A stretch of 64,000 nt of DNA, from NCBI RefSeq assembly GCF_000801105.2, contig NC_079514.1:44148515-44212514 (forward strand), given 5' to 3'. The stretch's first letter is position 1. Each line of letters begins with the position of its first letter. The notes under the pieces were generated by a model, which did no database searches, was not told the DNA's origin, and saw only the letters and a program-made list of their open reading frames with translations. A program made the translations under genes and the position numbers. Shown here one piece after another: positions 1 to 12,646 of the stretch. Origin of the DNA: Raphanus sativus. Its lineage: Eukaryota; Streptophyta; Magnoliopsida; Brassicales; Brassicaceae.

Positions 1-3000
1 TTCTCGGTTGGAAGTTTGTTTTCATAAATGATGTCGAGGTACTTTATTTTCTCTCTTTTAAGTTATATGGTTCCAATATTTTATTTTTTTAACCACATAT
101 CATTGCAATATTTCTATGGAATTTTTTGACAAAACAATTTTTTTTACTAGAATGCATTTGTTTTTTTTTTTTTTTTTTGATCACAAACAAATAGAATGCA
201 TTTGTTTTACACGCCAATTTTTGGTGTTTATAGTTGTGCGTTTACATGTTCACAAATTTTATACAACATTGAATATTTTAAAACAAAACATTATAAGTCT
301 TGCTTAAAATATCCATGGACAATTTCAAATGCTAATACATTTCAGATAAATATTGAAATAGAATAACAGCTGAATAATGACACTGTGGAATCAATGAAAC
401 AAGGAAAACTCAGATGCTGAATAGATTTTTTTTTCCTTTGAAAAATATGCTGAATAGATTTTTAAATTTAGTTTTGTTATAAACGCTAAAAAATTACTCG
501 TTAGTAGACGATTAAGTTTTATTTATATAATTATATTGTGTATTTGCAATATGGCTATCTAAATAAAATGTTTAGTCATTGTAAAATAAAAATAATTGCG
601 ATTGTAGGTGAAAAGCGAGCTACCAAGCCAATTCAAGGCCTTTAGATTCCAGCAACATCGGTGGTCTTGTGGTCCAGCTAATCTATTCCGGAAAATGACG
701 ATAGAAATTATTCACAACCAGGTTTTTGCAACTTACGTTAATTTATTTTTGGGGGTACATTTTTGGCAGAAGTCCCGATTACCTTTTGTGTTTTGGTTAC
801 TTAGACCGTGTACAATGGGCTAGTTGAATCTGATATTCAACTGTTGAATAGTTCCAATGGTGATGTTGAAAATGAGAAAAAGTATATGTAGATTCATCGA
901 AGTTGAATGAATTCAACTGGTTGAATATTTAAAAATTTGGATTTACACTGATTAAATCGTTTTTTTCAAATTCATCCCAATTATTCAAATGAATATAGTA
1001 TCAAATAAATCTTTTTAAAAAGAAAATTTGTATCAAAATCTATTATTTTTTTGATCTATATATAGAAATTTGGTTTATTTAATTTGGACATATAATTTTT
1101 AATATAATATTGATATTATTCAACAATGCCTTTATAATATTTATAATAATTGTATGTTAAATAGATTAATTTTTTTATAATTTATAATTAAAACATAAAA
1201 AAATAAGAATTATTTTTTATTTATTTTAATTTTATATAATAATTATTATTCATATATATTTACATATAAAAACAAAAAAATGAAATAAAAGGTAGAATTG
1301 ATTTGTTAAGTTTTTTTTAAAAAAAATTGAAATATATGAATGTTAAATGATTATGTGGCAGCGAAAGGTGTGATGCCAAATGTAAAAAGTGAAAAAAATA
1401 GGCGTTGATGATTTATCCATTGTAGATAGTCGTAGTGGGAAAAAAATAAACAAATAACTATATACTAGATGTGACTGGTATAAATTTGAGAGGGAAAAAA
1501 ATAAACAAATAACTATATACTAGATGTGACTGGTATAAATTTGAGAGGACAATATTCTCTTTCAGTGCAAGTGGGCGTAGTACACGCATAAGCGTTAATA
1601 AATTTATTTTATCAACAATATAGTATATAATATTATTTTATTTTGGGTGTAGAAATAGAACGATTTATGTAAATATAAAATATAACAAATTTTACATGAC
1701 AGAGAAATTACATTTATATTTTATATTTATTAAATAGAATAGAACAAAACTAAATGATATCTATTTTTTTTGACAGCAAACATCTATTATATTACTCAAA
1801 CTTGAGGTAGTTTCGGTAACCAGATCGGAATAGAACAACTAATAAAAAATAACTCTTTCTAAAAGGATATAGATGTCTTAGCTAAAAAATCTGAAAACTG
1901 ATTGCATAAATATATGATATAGTATATACTTAAAACTTAGTTGGAAGAAGAAACTAAACTATAATACATAAATATATGATATAGTATATACTTAAAACTT
2001 AGTTTATGTAATCCTAATAAAATTTATAAAAATACATGTCTGTTTTTTATATTTTCAAAACATGGTATGTGTAGATAGATTTTGACACTTAAAACTGGTG
2101 TTATATGAGCCTAACCTTAGAGTGAGTCTTGCTAACTAAGACTGATGATACAACAGAGAGTGAAGATCTGGAAGAAATTTTATGTGATCTACAGCTTCTT
2201 TTTCCTAAGGAAGATCATAATCCATTCCTTCACTTTCTTCTTCTACTGTGTCATTCTTCCTACAAGTGTATTTGTTCCCGAAGTCAAAATTCCAAATTGG
2301 GCAACTATATACGTTCCTTCTGTAATCACCCTTCTTAGTGCCATTGCCACTCCGAGGTTAGTACTATCTCTTACGACCACCACATTTATTCACTCTATAT
2401 ATTACTTTCAGTTACCTTTTTTACAATAAATTATCGGTATATTCCCACAGATCATTCTACCTCGTGATTTTTTGGGTCTTATTCGAAAATGTAATGGCTA
2501 TGCACCGGACCAAGGGAACACTCATTGGTTTATTTGAAGGTGGAAGAGTTAATGAATGGGTTGTCACCGAGAAATTAGGAGATACTCTTGCCACTGATCT
2601 ACTCCCTCAGTTGCGAAAGCCTCGCTACGGATTTCTCGAAAGGTAAATCAATCAAGACAAAAAAAAAGATTTTATTAGTTTACTTAAATTCTCACATAAT
2701 TATCTTCTAATTGTTAATGTTCGCAATGGATTAGCAACCTCTTAAGTTTATTCGGGAGGTGCCATCCACATGCTTGATGCCGGTAAAACAAAATTATTGA
2801 ACAATTAGATAAAAGGCTTAATTTAAAATTTAAAACAATAATTACCCCAAAATTAAGAAAGTGCACCAACTTGTGGGGTTTAGAGTTTTGTTTTTGAGGT
2901 TTAGAATGTGACTTAGAGTTCAGATTTTAGTGTTAAATGGTTAAAGTTCGGTTTTCGATTATAGTTTACATTTTTAGAATTGTTTACATTTTTATTAACA

Positions 3001-3176
3001 AATATGGTGTCTTTTGTGTCGTTTGCAGAGTAAATTCAAAGGAGATGGTCATGGGTATATACATATTATGTTGTGCATGCTATGACTTTTTCTTCGGAAA
3101 CGCATTTTTATATCTATATCTCTTGATGCAAAGCGCTGCCTTTCTCATCTCCGGAGTTGGTTTTGTTGGAACATAA
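1..3176 (+). CDS. CSLA15: Cellulose synthase-like A (glucomannan 4-beta-mannosyltransferase), 3' part; 5' exons lie left of the window
   Basis: Golgi membrane GT2 enzyme of the CSLA family, which polymerises GDP-mannose (and GDP-glucose) into mannan or glucomannan backbone. Exons read by eye: <1-38, 608-721, 2157-2356, 2451-2642, 3029-3176. All junctions are GT/AG and in frame, giving the C-terminal 229 residues with stop TAA at 3174-3176. The exon at 608 carries the QQHRW (QxxRW) motif of processive GT2 enzymes, followed by [10 protein letters not shown]. The exon at 2157 encodes [12 protein letters not shown] and a hydrophobic stretch. The exon at 2451 has [11 protein letters not shown] and [13 protein letters not shown], and the last exon gives the terminal membrane segment ending in SGVGFVGT. 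These are CSLA signatures. The CSLA15 assignment is inferred from remembered synteny with At4g13410; CSLA1 or CSLA10-type copies are the alternative. No defect is visible in this part. Intron 2 is enlarged (1435 bp). Confidence 0.88.
1437..1546. repeat. Perfect 55-bp tandem duplication in CSLA intron 2
   Basis: Two adjacent identical units, 1437-1491 and 1492-1546, each beginning GGGAAAAAAATAAAC. They lie in the long second intron of the CSLA gene. No coding potential is seen. Confidence 0.9.
1905..2004. repeat. 38-bp direct repeat in CSLA intron 2
   Basis: The same 38 bases (starting CATAAATATATGATATAG) occur at 1905-1942 and 1967-2004, 62 bp apart. The second copy ends about 150 bp before the exon at 2157. 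Confidence 0.85.
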
Positions 3177-3786
3177 GGTGTCAGATTTGGAAATATTGAG
3201 ACACCTAGACATTCAGTTAAGAACGAACTTGATAGTCATTATCATGTTGATATATGTGTATTACTGTGAAAAATATATGTGTATTAATTTGTCTAAAATG
3301 ATGATGATGATAATGTATAATATTATTATTTGGTTCAACAACATTTTAAAGTTCCAACTGATGACTATATCAAAATAAACAATAGAATGAATGAAAAATA
3401 AATGAAGTGAATTAAATAAAAGAATAAACAAAAGTGAAGAATAAATATGAATTTTCGTGAATAATATTCATAGTGACTAATGATGATTATAAGAATGATT
3501 TTTTAAAATAACAATAATTTTTAAACTTAAAGTGATTTTGTTTTTTAATACATATATATAATTTTTTCTTCATTTCTTATTTTCAATTTTCATAAGAAAA
3601 ATATTAGTTATATATTTCATTCAAAAGAATTAATTTGGGGGTAACTATATGGAAAGAAAATGTTTGAATTAGGTATGGGCATTCATGTGTTCAATCGAGT
3701 TCGAGTCATAGTTAAAATTCGGGTTCAGATATTTGGAGCAATAGTTTTACAAACCAAAATATTAGGAAAAATAGCTACTATTGAGG

Positions 3787-3788
<2 letters not shown>

Positions 3789-3842
<54 letters not shown>
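3789..3842. repeat. (AT)27 microsatellite
   Basis: Uninterrupted AT dinucleotide run of 54 bases, about 0.6 kb downstream of the CSLA stop codon. Confidence 0.95.
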
Positions 3843-3845
<3 letters not shown>

Positions 3846-5099
3846 TATTTTTGGGTTTTAAATATGCTTAGACAAAAAAAAAATTAGATTTCGTTCTACA
3901 GACTGCATATTTTACGTTCTAAGTAAAATAGCTAGTGGAAATCAAAATCCATGTTTGTTAGTGAATCTACATCGATTAGAATAAATGCATGACTGGTTTT
4001 TCCGCTATCACCTGCAAACACAGTTTTTGCAGTTGGTATCGGTTGTTGGCGTTTTGAAGTAATCACAGAAAATGTTATAAATCGCTATAAATCTCTTAAA
4101 ATCAAAAGCTGGTTCCAGCAAGTGATTCCGGTTGCGGGATGGAAATTTTTTTCTTTAAAAAAAACAAAAAAAAAACTAAAAATATTCAATAAAATTTTAA
4201 ATCGAAATAATATAAATTGTAAAATGCATACATATTATATTTTAATTTATATTATAAAACTTAAAAACAAAATGTTTTCTATAATTTTTAAAAAGTCAAT
4301 AATATGATTTTACAAATATAATTTCATATTTATTATAATATTATAATTATATAAAATGTAAATATTTTTAATTTATTATTAAAAGCTGTTACATTGGGTA
4401 GTTACAAGTCATAAAAAGTCATGTAAACGCACCAATTTCTAACCTCTGTATTAATAGTAAAAATCTCTAAAAAATGTCTAAAACCGCAACCACCCCCATC
4501 TACGAACTCCCGTAACCGCTGAATTTCAACCATTCACACCCTAAGTACTCTACCTAAATCACAGTTATCTAAATATTTTTGGACTACACATTATGCACTT
4601 AATATATCACTCTAAATTTTGTAGAATAAACAAGGGTTTTTTTGCAAATATAACTCAAAACTCAAAGTCAAACACAAAACTAACCCATGACTTTTTTGTA
4701 ACTTTTATTTGCCCTATTCATCCCAAAAGTTTGGATTATTCACGAAAATACGATTACTTTTTGTTTTTAAAAATGAGTATTTTACTCTATCATCCTCATC
4801 GTCATCAAATATTATAATATTGTCATTGCCATCAATACACCAACCACCATGAACAATTACTTTGAAGCTCTTAATGCACCTAAAAAATCGATTTTCGATC
4901 CTCATATCTCATTTCTGATGCTCAAAACTACATCTCTTTCACTTTTTCTCTATATTCATCCAAAAAAGAATCCAAGATTTTTATTATAAACTTTGTAAGG
5001 TTCAAACTCATGATTCTTGGTCATTAACAAGTGGATATGTTTCGTGGTGAAGTTTTGTGTGTTAGAAGAAACTAATTAAGTTATCTCACTGGTTGAAAG

Positions 5100-6060
5100 A
5101 GTTTTTTTTCAGATATGTTCGTTAGAAGACTTCCGTGTAAATCTTCAGGTCGTATAAGACTTATGCGTAAGTCTTCTGGTCAATAAAGATGTTACTTTTG
5201 CAATTGACTATATGTGTGTTTTCTAAAGACGACTTTTCTGGAAGTCTTCCAACTTTTCTTTTTTAATAAAAAAATCTCGAAAATATCAGAGAAGACTTTC
5301 TGGTAGTCTTCTAGGATAAACATGTTAGTTTTGCAATTGACTGGATTGTGTCAGAAACTCGACATTCTCTAGACGATTTAAACGAAAATTTTCCGTCAGA
5401 AGACTTCCATGTAAGTCTTCCAAACTCTCGGTGGAAGTCTTCTCACTGTCGGTGAAAGTCATCTCAGGTTACTTTGGCAATTGAAAAATAAAAACAAAAT
5501 ATTTTATTTTAACTAGACGACTTCCATGTAAGTCTTCTGGGAGACGACTTACCCACAAGTCTTCTAGAATTTTATTCAGAGATTCTGGTCAAACCTTGGT
5601 TATCACAAAATACTTCCATATAAGTCGTATGCCGGAAGACTTACGTGAAAGTCATCTAATTGAAATTAAACATTTAAATTTTATTTTTCAATTGCAAAGG
5701 TAACCTGAGACAACTTATATGGAAGTCGTCTAATTAAATGTAATATTCAAATTTTATTTTCTGGTGGAAGACTTCCATATAAGTCTTCTAGAAAAAGTCA
5801 AAATTTTGACACAATTCTTTCAATTATAAAACTATCATGTTTATCATAGAAGACATACTGAGAAGTCTTCTCTGGTATTTTTGATTTTTTTTTCAAAAAC
5901 AAAAATTAGTCAATATTTACAAATGAAAACTTCCAAAGAAGTCTGTTGTAGAGTAGACTTCTCTGGAAGTCTTCCTTTGTAAATTTTCAATTGTAAAAAT
6001 GACCTAGGTGAAAAACTTCGTAGAAGTCTTCTTGACAAATTTTGTGGAAGTCTTCTACGT
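5100..6060. repeat. Field of short palindromes built on GAAGACTT/AAGTCTTC
   Basis: About 960 bp in which AGACTTCC..GTAAGTCTTCT-type imperfect palindromes recur roughly every 30-80 bp on both strands, for example around 5128, 5160, 5395-5420, 5518-5545, 5625-5655, 5765-5790, 5850-5870 and 5940-5970. Spacers are AT-rich. This is not a regular tandem array. It resembles the subterminal repeats of a DNA transposon, but no ends or transposase were found beside it. Confidence 0.75.
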
Positions 6061-6577
6061 CAAAGTTTAATAAACTTTTATTTTTCTCTAAAACTTTAAA
6101 GACTTTTTAACATTTTCTTGTTATTGGCAATATGATTCGTAAATTTCTAAAGTCTTGTGTAATTGGTGTGGTGATTTTATAATTCTTTACAAATCTTTTG
6201 TTATTGGTGTGATGATTTTATAACTCAATTTAAAATCTTTTGCTACTCAAAAGGTTGTGTATTCTTTGATTTTGTAGTTCTATCAAATTATAGTATTATT
6301 AGAACAATGATTCTTTATATTTTAACTCATGAATCATGACTTTCAAAATAATAGTGTTAACCCTTTTATTCTCAAAATTGAGATGTAAAAAAACCTCTTT
6401 ATGAAATAGGTATGTATCATATGTGAGAGAGATTGTTTTTGAAGTTCACTTTTCAAAGACAAACAATATATAATAACATGATCCAGAATTTTGATGTCAA
6501 ACGACAACACATCAAAATGACAAATAATATAAAATAGAAAGCTATAAAATATATTCTAATGTTAAACGACAACACAC

Positions 6578-6958
6578 AGTGGAAACACCATAGCATAATT
6601 ATTAAGGTTTAAAGGCTTCTATATCCAGGTCTGGGGTTTGACTCCCAGACTATGCAATTTATTGCATATTATCTTAAATCCAAGTTTCAATTCCCGGAGA
6701 GAACGTGATTTATTAGGAAACTATACAGATTATGGAAGGAAAGATTACAGACAACTATGCAGATTATGGAAGGAAGGATTACAAGGGATTTTCAATATGG
6801 TGCAAGTAAATCTGGTCAGACGTGGATCTTCATAGGACGGCTCAGATGATGCAGTTAGGTGTAGATCTTCATAAGACATGTAGTATTGTCGGTTGTCAAA
6901 TCGTCTATATAATCTTTCTAATAATTGTAATATCATAATAAATCAGCGTTAAAAAAAT
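6578..6958 (+). mobile_element. tRNA-derived SINE with target-site duplication
   Basis: 381-bp element. Near its 5' end it has pol III-like boxes: TAGCATAATTATTAAGG in the A-box position and GGGTTTGACTCCCA as a B-box-like motif about 30 bp on. It ends in GCGTT plus a short poly-A. It is flanked by the perfect 10-bp direct repeat GACAACACAC (6568-6577 and 6959-6968). The centre holds a ~35-bp imperfect tandem duplication (CAGATTATGGAAGGAA twice). Brassicaceae SB-type SINEs have this layout. Caveat: related CAACACA-type sequence also occurs nearby at about 6500, so the target duplication could partly reflect pre-existing similarity. Confidence 0.75.
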
Positions 6959-7754
6959 GACAACACACCAAAATGACAAATCCAAAAAGATAACATGAAA
7001 GTGAATTACAAATTATTCAAATTCAAAACTAAAGCATTGAAATCATTTTATTGATATATTTCACCCAAAAAAACAAAAGAGAGAGCGACAATGACGACTG
7101 CGACTGTGTAGGGTTTTGATGGCTTCGCGTTTGTGGTAGTCAAAGGATTAACAAGAGGCGCTTTTGGTTAGATCTCCAACACTTTATCGTTTCTGGAGAG
7201 GTATGGCTAAGAAAGGAGTTAGCTTTAGGAGGAGATCTTCCAGATCTCTGTGAAATCGATATGGCAATATACGGAGAATCCATTGAATCTTCAGATCGGA
7301 TGGGTCTACCGAATTTTGGGCTTTCAATCGGTCAATCCTGGGGAAATAGTGGCAAAACCTTTAGTAGTATTTGGACCCACTGTGGATTTACCTAAGGCGT
7401 ATTGCTGGAAAGTTCGCTGCCCAACAAAAATTAAGCATTTTTATGGCAGCTAGTGTTAGGGTGTATATCCGTGAAAAAGAATTTAAACGCGAGAAGGCTG
7501 TCTGGGGATATAAATTGTGATATATGAGGAATCGATAATGTGTTTTTTGAATTCCCTCCAGCGCGTCAGGTTTGGGCACTATCCCAGATTCTATCTAACA
7601 CAACAATTTTCCCCACCGAATCCCTTTTCACAAATATGGATTTTTTTTTTTTGAAAGAATGTTAAATTTATTCATCAAAAAAACCTTTTTACATCATAAC
7701 ATAATGCTACCTTATGCTATAAAATTTCTCCAAATTATACCCTCCAAAACCTTT

Positions 7755-10700
7755 TTAAACTCTAGTACTAAACCAAACTTGTAATGCTTCCTCCATCCCT
7801 TTTACTCCCTTCATTAGACTCAGTTTATTTCTCACTCCCTTGTCAATCATTTTCTTCAAAACCATTGTTGGAATCAGCTTCTCCCCATGTCTCACTCTGT
7901 TTCTCATGCCCCATAAAGCATACATGGATGCTTGAAAAGCATAGCGAAAACAGAATAACTTCTTCTTCTCCATACCCCCTCTCACTGCAACATGTACAAT
8001 ACTCGGCCAGGAGTTTGTAAAAGAGCTCGCCATAATACCTTTCACCAAGAACTCCCAAATCTGCTTTGAGTAATCACACTCAAAGAAGAGGTGATCTCTA
8101 TTCTCCTGAGCAGTTCGACAGAGTACACACGTAGCATCAACTCCATGGTTCCAAACTGCAATCCTATCCATATTTGAGAGCCGATTCAGATTAGCCAACC
8201 ACATCGTAAAAGCATATTTGGGCGTTGCTGGGGGAAACCAAACACACTTAAACCAATCACACTTCTCTTTTCTTTCTCTTATCATCATCCAAGTCTCTGA
8301 TGTTGAGAACTCATTTTTGAACCCAGCTTCTCTTCTCCATTGGCTTACATCTTCCTCTCTTTCACAGTAGGTATTTTTTAGTGCCCTCATTTCCTCCTCT
8401 ATACTCACTCTGTGTCTTCTTCTCCTACGCTCACACAGAATAGCTTTTTCTACCGATGCTTCACGACAAATACCCATATCAATAAATCTTCTATCTCCCA
8501 ATAAGTCATATAAGACTCCTCTTTGCGACCACTTATCGAACCAGAAGGAGGTGTGGCGGCCATTTCCAATCTTTTTTCTATAAAAGTGCTTTGCAACTTC
8601 TCTTAGCTTCAATAGCTTCCTCCACATCCAAGACCCAAGTTGGGAATCCATTTTTATTTCCCAGAAACTCTTACCCTTCAACACATAAGCTTTCAACCAT
8701 TTACTCCACAAAGAATTTCCAGTTAGAACTCTCCAAATAAGCTTAAGTCCACAAACCTTATTCACTTCTTTAAGCATTCTGAGACCCAATCCCCCTTCAC
8801 TTTTCTCCTTGCAGACATCATTCCAGGCGACTTTTGCGTTCGCAATTTTCAGATTTGGACCAGTCCAAAGAAAAGCTGAGCAGAGTTGCTCTATCTCTTT
8901 TAAGCACTGACTCGGTAATCTGAATGCATCAGACCAGAAGTTCACAATACTCATGATGACTGCTTTTATCAATTGCAATCTTCCTGCATATGATAAAAGT
9001 CTACAAGTCCAGGAGTTTATTTTGCTTCTGATTTTCTCCACCAACGGCTGATAGTCTGCCCTTTTCATCCCTTGAGTTAGTAAAGGTAAGCCCAAGTATC
9101 TCACTGGTAATGTGCCTTCAGCAAAAAGGAAGTTTGACAATATCTGGCTTCTCTCTTTATCTGAAACCCCTGCCATATAGATTGTGGACTTCTCAAGACT
9201 TATTTTTAAACCCGACCACGCTGCAAACTCATCAAACACTGCCAACGCCCCTTCAACCGATCTTTTCGTGCCTTCAACAAACACCATTAGGTCATCCGCG
9301 AAGCACAAGTGAGTGAGGCTAAGAGATTTACAATGAGGGTGATAGTTGAATTTCTTTTCCACTACTGCTCTGTCTATCTTCTTAGACAAAATGTCCATAC
9401 ATAAGACAAAGAGATAGGGTGAAAGTGAGCAGCCTTGACTCAATCCCCTGGCACTTTGGAAGTAACCAGCAAGGTCTCCATTTACTTGAACTGAGAAAGA
9501 GGGACTGGTTTGATGCACAGCTTGATCCAGTGTATAAATCTTGCAGGAAAACCCAGCGCTTCTAGTCCATTTAAAACCATATCCCACTGCACAGAATCAA
9601 ATGCTTTGGAGATATCTATCTTCATCACACACCTTGAAGATATTGAGTCTTTATGATCCTCCTTTACCATTTCTGAAGCTAGAAGCACGTTCTCCATAAG
9701 CAGTCGCCCTTTGATAAACGCAGACTGATTCTCACTAATGATTTCCGGTAGAAGCTGCTTTAACCGGTTGGCCAAGATTTTTGAGACGACCTTATACAAG
9801 ACATTACAGCATGCAATCGGTCTAAAATCCCTCATCTCCATGGAATCAAACTTCTTTGGAATCAAAGCTAGAATTGTAGAGTTCACACCTTTGGGGAGGA
9901 AACCGAACTTGAACACCGACTGTATTGCAATGATAAAATCATGTCCCAGTATAGGCCAAGTGATTTTAAAAAACTCACTTGTGAATCCATCAGGTCCTCG
10001 AGATTTGCAGTTTGGCATCGCAAATAGCACCTTTTGAATTTCTTCTGCTGTAACCTCAGCTTCCAGCATTGCACAATCCGCTGGTGAAATCAAAACTCCA
10101 ATATGTCACTAAGATCTTCCACAGTCACACCAGTATACTCTTCAGGCCTCAGATTCATTAGAGTAGAGAAGAACCTTTCCACCTCCTTCTTAATATCTAG
10201 GTGTTTAGTGACTACATTTCCATCCACATCTCTTACTTCTTTGATCAGATTCTGAGCTTGTCGAACTCTAATGGCATTGTGAAATGCCTTATTGTTTTGA
10301 TCTCCAACATCCAGCCAATGGAGCTTTGCACGCTGCTTAAGAACCTCCTCTTCAAGGGTTGCAACATGTAGCCATTTCTCATATGCCTCAGCTTCTTCCT
10401 TAGCAGCGCTTTCACTCGGATTTTTTAGAGTTAAACTTTGTTTCTCACACAACAACTCATGAGTCTCCTTCACTCTTTTTGTCAGATTACCTAGCCCCTC
10501 TCTCCCCAACTCCCTGATCATTGGCTTCAAACTTTTTAACTTCTTCGATAATCTAAATAGAGCCGATGTGGAATGGAACCTCAGTAGAAGACCAAAACTC
10601 CTTGATCATTGGCAAGAAGCCTTGAAGCTTACCAATTGCATTTACAAACTTAAATGGCCTCCTTATCTTCTCCGGAGGTGGCATCAGTTGAATCTTGCAA

Positions 10701-11392
10701 CGCATATGATCCGAACACCCTCCTGATTCAAAAGTAGAGTACGCATTTGGGAACCGAACACTCACTTCCTTACTTATCAGCACCCTATCAAGTTTCTTGC
10801 AAATAATACCCTCATCTTGTTTATTGCTCCATGTAAACTTCGGCCCTTGGTATCCAAAATCAGAAAGCTGACAGTTTAAAACCACTTGTTGAAAATCCCT
10901 CATCCCTCTTGGTAGATTATCCAAACTGGAGAACTTCGAATTCTCTTCTTCATCTAGTATTTCGTTGAAATCACCCATTATCACCCAAGCTTTATCCTTA
11001 AACATTGCAGACTTGTAGTGATTCTCTAGATCCTCTCACAATTCCTTTCTTTCCTCAACTTGATTCTTAGCATAAACACACGTACAAAGAATCTCCTCTT
11101 TCTTCTCCAACTCCACCAAACAAGTAATCAGTTGGTCAGACTTGTAAACTGGAGTAACTCTAACTGAATCTCTCCACATTACCCAAATTCTTCCTCCTTG
11201 ACTGCAATCATAATTTGTCATCGCAGTCCACTCTTTGAAAACCTCCTTTAAAATTCTCTCCGCCTTTTTTTCTTTAACCCTTGTCTCAAGTACACACCCA
11301 AACTTCATCTCCTTATTACTGATCCGCTCCTTGACAACATAATGTTTTAAAGTTTTGTTGAAACCTCTTACATTCCAGAAGAAGCACGCCAT
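7755..11392 (-). pseudogene. LINE ORF2: endonuclease, reverse transcriptase, zf-RVT, disrupted
   Basis: Endonuclease/reverse transcriptase polyprotein of the LINE, starting MACFFWNVRGFNK at 11392. Order: APE-type endonuclease (FFWNVRG, LETRVKE, then WVIMGDFNEIL at about 10980 and GGCSDHMRC at about 10.70 kb), reverse transcriptase (KSRGPDGFTSEFFK, RDFRPIACCNVLYK, FIKGRLLMENVLLA, DISKAFDSVQW, GLSQGCSLSPYLF, and the FADD catalytic box at about 9290), then a C-terminal zf-RVT zinc-binding region (CVLCRTAQENRDHLFFEC). Breaks: an in-frame TGA at about 11037 where a Trp codon (TGG) is likely, and frameshifts near 10.57, 10.09 and 9.53 kb. The reading frame is otherwise well preserved, which suggests fairly recent inactivation. 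Confidence 0.9.
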
Positions 11393-12646
11393 ATTAATTT
11401 TTTTTTGCGAGAAGGCCTTGTGCTCTTGCTTGGATTTGCATCCATAGCTTTAGGCTTCGGACCCCTTCTTGCCCCTTTCTGAATTCCTGTTTTACTTCTA
11501 GCTTTATCTTGCTGAGCTAGAATATCTTCTTCTAACTGATCTTCTTCTGATTCTCTTATTTCATTCATCACCCGTACTTCCTCTTCTTCATTATCATGAT
11601 CCTCTCCTAGTATCTCTCCTTCCTCATTTTCACCAGATACATCCGTACTAAGCACTGAGTACTTAGAGTCTGAGATTTGAATATCAATAACATTTTCCTG
11701 CGACAAGTGTGATCTTCCTGCTTTCGCTGGCGAGACCAGTGACCAGTTTAACCCATTTCCTTCTTCACTTTTCTCATTTTCTGCACCCTTCTTCTCTGGT
11801 GTTTCTTGAACCCTCTGCTCCTTTTTCTTCTTATCTTTCCCATTCATAGCACAAACTCTCTCTGTGTGTCCCCATTTACTACACTTCGAGCACTTAGCTG
11901 GTAACCATGGGTAGTGAAACTCCACTGTAAACTCCTTGCCTCCTTTTTCAAAATCTATCTCCTTCGGTAAGCTTTTTGTTATATCGACGTTCACAAAAAC
12001 CTTAGCCACCTCCAGGTTAGTGCACGCGATCGTCTCAGGGTGTAATCTATCAGGGAATCCCACTGTACTAGTCATGAAACTAATACCTTCCCAGGAGTAC
12101 ATGTGTAGAGGTACTTTACGCAGATGCACCCACATTGGAATTGAATCCTCTTCCTGCTTCTCCTCCTCTATCTTAGGAGCCCATTTCGTCACCACCATGA
12201 GGACCCCCGCGATGTTCCACATGCCTCGCTTAAGAATTTTTTCACGAGCTTTAGGATTCGAGATTCTAAATCTCATCGTTCTCGCATTAACCTCATAGAC
12301 ATCAACCTTCGATTCCAACTCTCCATATCGCCAAATCTTGTTCACAACCATATGGACTTTCGCCATGTGAGGCGCAAGATCCAGAAACTTTCCTACAACA
12401 AATTAATCCCAAAGTGGTGTTGAATCAATCAGAACCTCATCTGGTATCGTCACCTTGTGTTTCCCTTCCTGAGTTGAGATCTCGACATCGTATTTCTTCA
12501 AAACTTTTCTTATCCTTCGCAGCCTTAATCCAACTCAGATCCTTCAGATTCATCTCTTCCTGCTTCTCCTCCTGATCGCTCTTCACTCCTTCACGACTTT
12601 CCGATCTTTCCACCGGGAGATTCCCCGGCGGATTAGCCTCATCCAT
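11368..12646 (-). pseudogene. LINE ORF1: DUF4283 plus CCHC zinc knuckle, disrupted
   Basis: RNA-binding ORF1 of the LINE. It starts with MDEANPPGN at 12646. A frameshift near 12.50 kb and an in-frame TAA near 12.40 kb break it; the main open block then runs from 12366 to 11368. That block has the DUF4283 fold region (RTMRFRISNPKAREKIL, MWVHLRKVPLHMYS, VAKVFVNVDITKSLPK), a CSKCSKWGHTERVC zinc knuckle, and an acidic/basic tail rich in E and K. DUF4283 plus zinc knuckle is the usual ORF1 layout of plant L1-type LINEs. Its 3' end overlaps the start of ORF2 by about 25 bp. Confidence 0.85.

Larger units (their letters stand above)
3177..6567. other. Non-coding AT-rich stretch downstream of CSLA
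   Basis: No reading frame here resembles a protein. The stretch holds the CSLA 3' flank, an (AT)n microsatellite near 3.8 kb and the palindrome field at about 5.1-6.06 kb (separate entries). The rest (4.0-5.1 kb and 6.06-6.57 kb) is AT-rich sequence in which I see nothing assignable. Confidence 0.6.

Noticed and set aside
4122..4307. Short frame rich in Lys/Ile/Asn
   Set aside because: Composition only reflects AT-rich DNA.
5100..6060. Regularly recurring short repeats that might suggest a CRISPR-like array
   Set aside because: Repeats are diverged, in both orientations and irregularly spaced, and the DNA is plant nuclear.
6600..6660. Possible tRNA gene
   Set aside because: A- and B-box-like motifs are present but no cloverleaf with acceptor stem can be formed; the segment continues into a SINE body with poly-A.
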